Shown here: positions 38,637 through 39,679 of the stretch, piece by piece
Numbering within the stretch: position 1 is the stretch's first letter
Layout of the letters: each line of letters opens with the position of its first letter
Assembly: GCA_016928235.1 (NCBI GenBank)
Contig: JAFGLD010000364.1
Span: 1-39,679, forward strand
Origin: Anaerolineae bacterium
Lineage (GTDB): Bacteria > Chloroflexota > Anaerolineae > Aggregatilineales > UBA3940
Direction of reading: 5' to 3'
Length of the DNA stretch: 39,679 bases
Program-made: the position numbers and the translations under genes
The notes under the pieces: model-generated
Databases searched by the model: none
What the model saw: the letters and a program-made list of their open reading frames with translations, nothing else
What the model was told of the DNA's origin: nothing

Positions 38637-39679
38637 GTGGAAGTAAATCGTCCGGTTCAAGTCGTTAGCCCTGCGCCACGGGACATCTGGAACGCCATAG
38701 TTGGGGCAAGCTCCGAGGTGTGGTTGTCCCAGACTCCTGCCTGGCTGGATTGTGTTTGTGCTGTTGGTGGGTATGAAGATGCGAGCTGCCTCTATGAGAT
38801 GTCAGGCAATCGATATCTGGTGCTGCCGATGGCACGTCGACACGTGCCGGTATCCGGCCAGCTAATCGTCGAATCGATGCCACATGGATGGGGTATTGGC
38901 GGCCCACTGGCTGCCGATCCTATCAGCGTTGATGATGTGGCTTTAGTCTGGGGAGATCTTATCAATCGAGCTGCTCTTTATGCATCCATTCGACCCAGTC
39001 CTTTGTGTTCAGATATATGGGCCAGCACATGTCCCCCCCAAGTTAGGGCTGCCACCAACTCGACGCACATACTGGACCTAAGCGGAGGGGTTGATCATGT
39101 CTGGGAGCATCGGTTCAAGTCAACAACGCGCACGAAGATTCGCAAGGCTGAACACATGGGGCTCCGGATTGAATGTGACTCATCGACGCGACTAGTACCG
39201 GTTTTTTACGATCTCTATCTTCAATGGGTCGAACGCCGGGCACGAGAGCAAGGAATCCCGCTTTGGCTGGCTCGATGGCGCGGTAAGCGATGGGATCCAT
39301 ACAACAGAATTCACTCTATCGTTGAACATATGGGTGATGCCTGTCGTGTCTGGGTTGCCTGGTGTGATGATCGCCCTGCAGCTGCTATCATTACGCTGTT
39401 CTACAAAGATAAGGCTCTTTTCTGGCGTGGAACTTCCGATAAAGAGTTGGCAACCGGTACGCGGGCCAACGATTTCCTGCAATGGTTAGCTATTCAGGAA
39501 GCTTGCCGTGCAGGTTGCCGACATTACGGTATGGGTGAGTCGGGAGGTGTTGCCTCGCTGATGCGCTACAAAAGTGGCTTTGGAGCGGTTCTGTATCCTT
39601 ACATCGATTACAACCTGGGGTGGTTTCCAACCACCGAGGTGTCTACTTGTTTTCAGAGCGCGCTATCGGTTCTCAAGGA
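38637..39679 (+). CDS. FemAB/GNAT-like acyltransferase, cut by the right edge (partial)
   Basis: The frame is open from GTG 38637 to the window end (347 codons) and has AAGG nine bases upstream. It begins VEVNRPVQVVSPAPRDIWN, continues with WLSQTPAWLDCVCAVGGYED, a central HRFKSTTRTKIRKAEHMGL and near the end GTRANDFLQWLAIQEACRAGCRHYGMGESGG, then LMRYKSGFGA. The KTRRxIRKAE-type segment and the GESxxxGxxxFKxxFG-like ending are typical of the BioF2-like/FemAB acetyltransferase fold (Acetyltransf_6) used in polysaccharide or peptidoglycan assembly. It lacks a signal peptide and probably acts in the cytoplasm. About 20 to 60 residues are likely missing at the C-terminus. The substrate is unknown. 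Confidence 0.78.
   Translation, partial: MEVNRPVQVVSPAPRDIWNAIVGASSEVWLSQTPAWLDCVCAVGGYEDASCLYEMSGNRYLVLPMARRHVPVSGQLIVESMPHGWGIGGPLAADPISVDDVALVWGDLINRAALYASIRPSPLCSDIWASTCPPQVRAATNSTHILDLSGGVDHVWEHRFKSTTRTKIRKAEHMGLRIECDSSTRLVPVFYDLYLQWVERRAREQGIPLWLARWRGKRWDPYNRIHSIVEHMGDACRVWVAWCDDRPAAAIITLFYKDKALFWRGTSDKELATGTRANDFLQWLAIQEACRAGCRHYGMGESGGVASLMRYKSGFGAVLYPYIDYNLGWFPTTEVSTCFQSALSVLK

Noticed and set aside
1..39679. CRISPR array or prophage
   Set aside because: No repeat-spacer pattern, no cas genes and no phage structural or integrase genes were found; the only repeated units are short tandem or palindromic ones.

Overview
The window looks like a chromosomal segment of a Chloroflexota bacterium, most like the Anaerolineae/Herpetosiphon part of the phylum. 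This is inferred from several exported proteins and lipoproteins with long Pro/Thr linkers, from a Herpetosiphon/Mycobacterium-type diterpene cyclase and synthase pair, and from the housekeeping genes. There is no rRNA, CRISPR array, prophage or complete insertion sequence. Genes lie on both strands in short operons, and the intergenic space holds many small palindromic repeats.

Left part (1-8.8 kb): the tail of a gene cut by the window edge, a minus-strand orphan gene whose stop codon lies in an 81-bp MITE-like repeat, then a convergent pair for diterpenoid synthesis. The pair is a class II diterpene cyclase with a DxDD motif and an Rv3378c-like synthase of the cis-prenyltransferase fold. 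After a 660-bp gap come an ECF-type sigma factor and a soluble zinc-finger anti-sigma-like protein, a convergent GH1 glycosidase, and a GT28 diacylglycerol glycosyltransferase.

Central part (9-23.5 kb): pyruvate phosphate dikinase with a G-rich repeat at its 3' end and a bidirectional terminator; a minus-strand operon of hybrid-free sensor kinase, receiver-only regulator and two paralogous membrane-anchored exported proteins; a small membrane protein; an array of 11-bp direct repeats; tRNA-Lys(CTT) with a clear promoter and terminator; citrate synthase; a MoeB/ThiF-rhodanese fusion; and a two-gene lipoprotein/anchored-protein operon.

Right part (23.5-39.7 kb): a repeat-rich spacer, a 75-aa helical small protein with a strong ribosome site, a phosphoribosyltransferase, a receiver protein with a long disordered tail, a minus-strand operon (SDR reductase, DinB-like, four-helix membrane protein), a membrane-anchored sulfatase-modifying-factor-fold protein, a clan GH-A glycosidase, a soluble FtsK-type motor with a consensus promoter, a solute-binding protein, an M23 peptidase lipoprotein next to formiminotransferase-cyclodeaminase, an ADP-ribosylglycohydrolase, and a FemAB/GNAT-like gene cut by the right edge.

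Most interesting: the compact diterpenoid gene pair, the two families of short inverted repeats (copies at 242/26378 and 23976/38284) that abut stop codons, the 11-bp-phased repeat array at 17821, and the kinase/regulator/surface-paralog operon.
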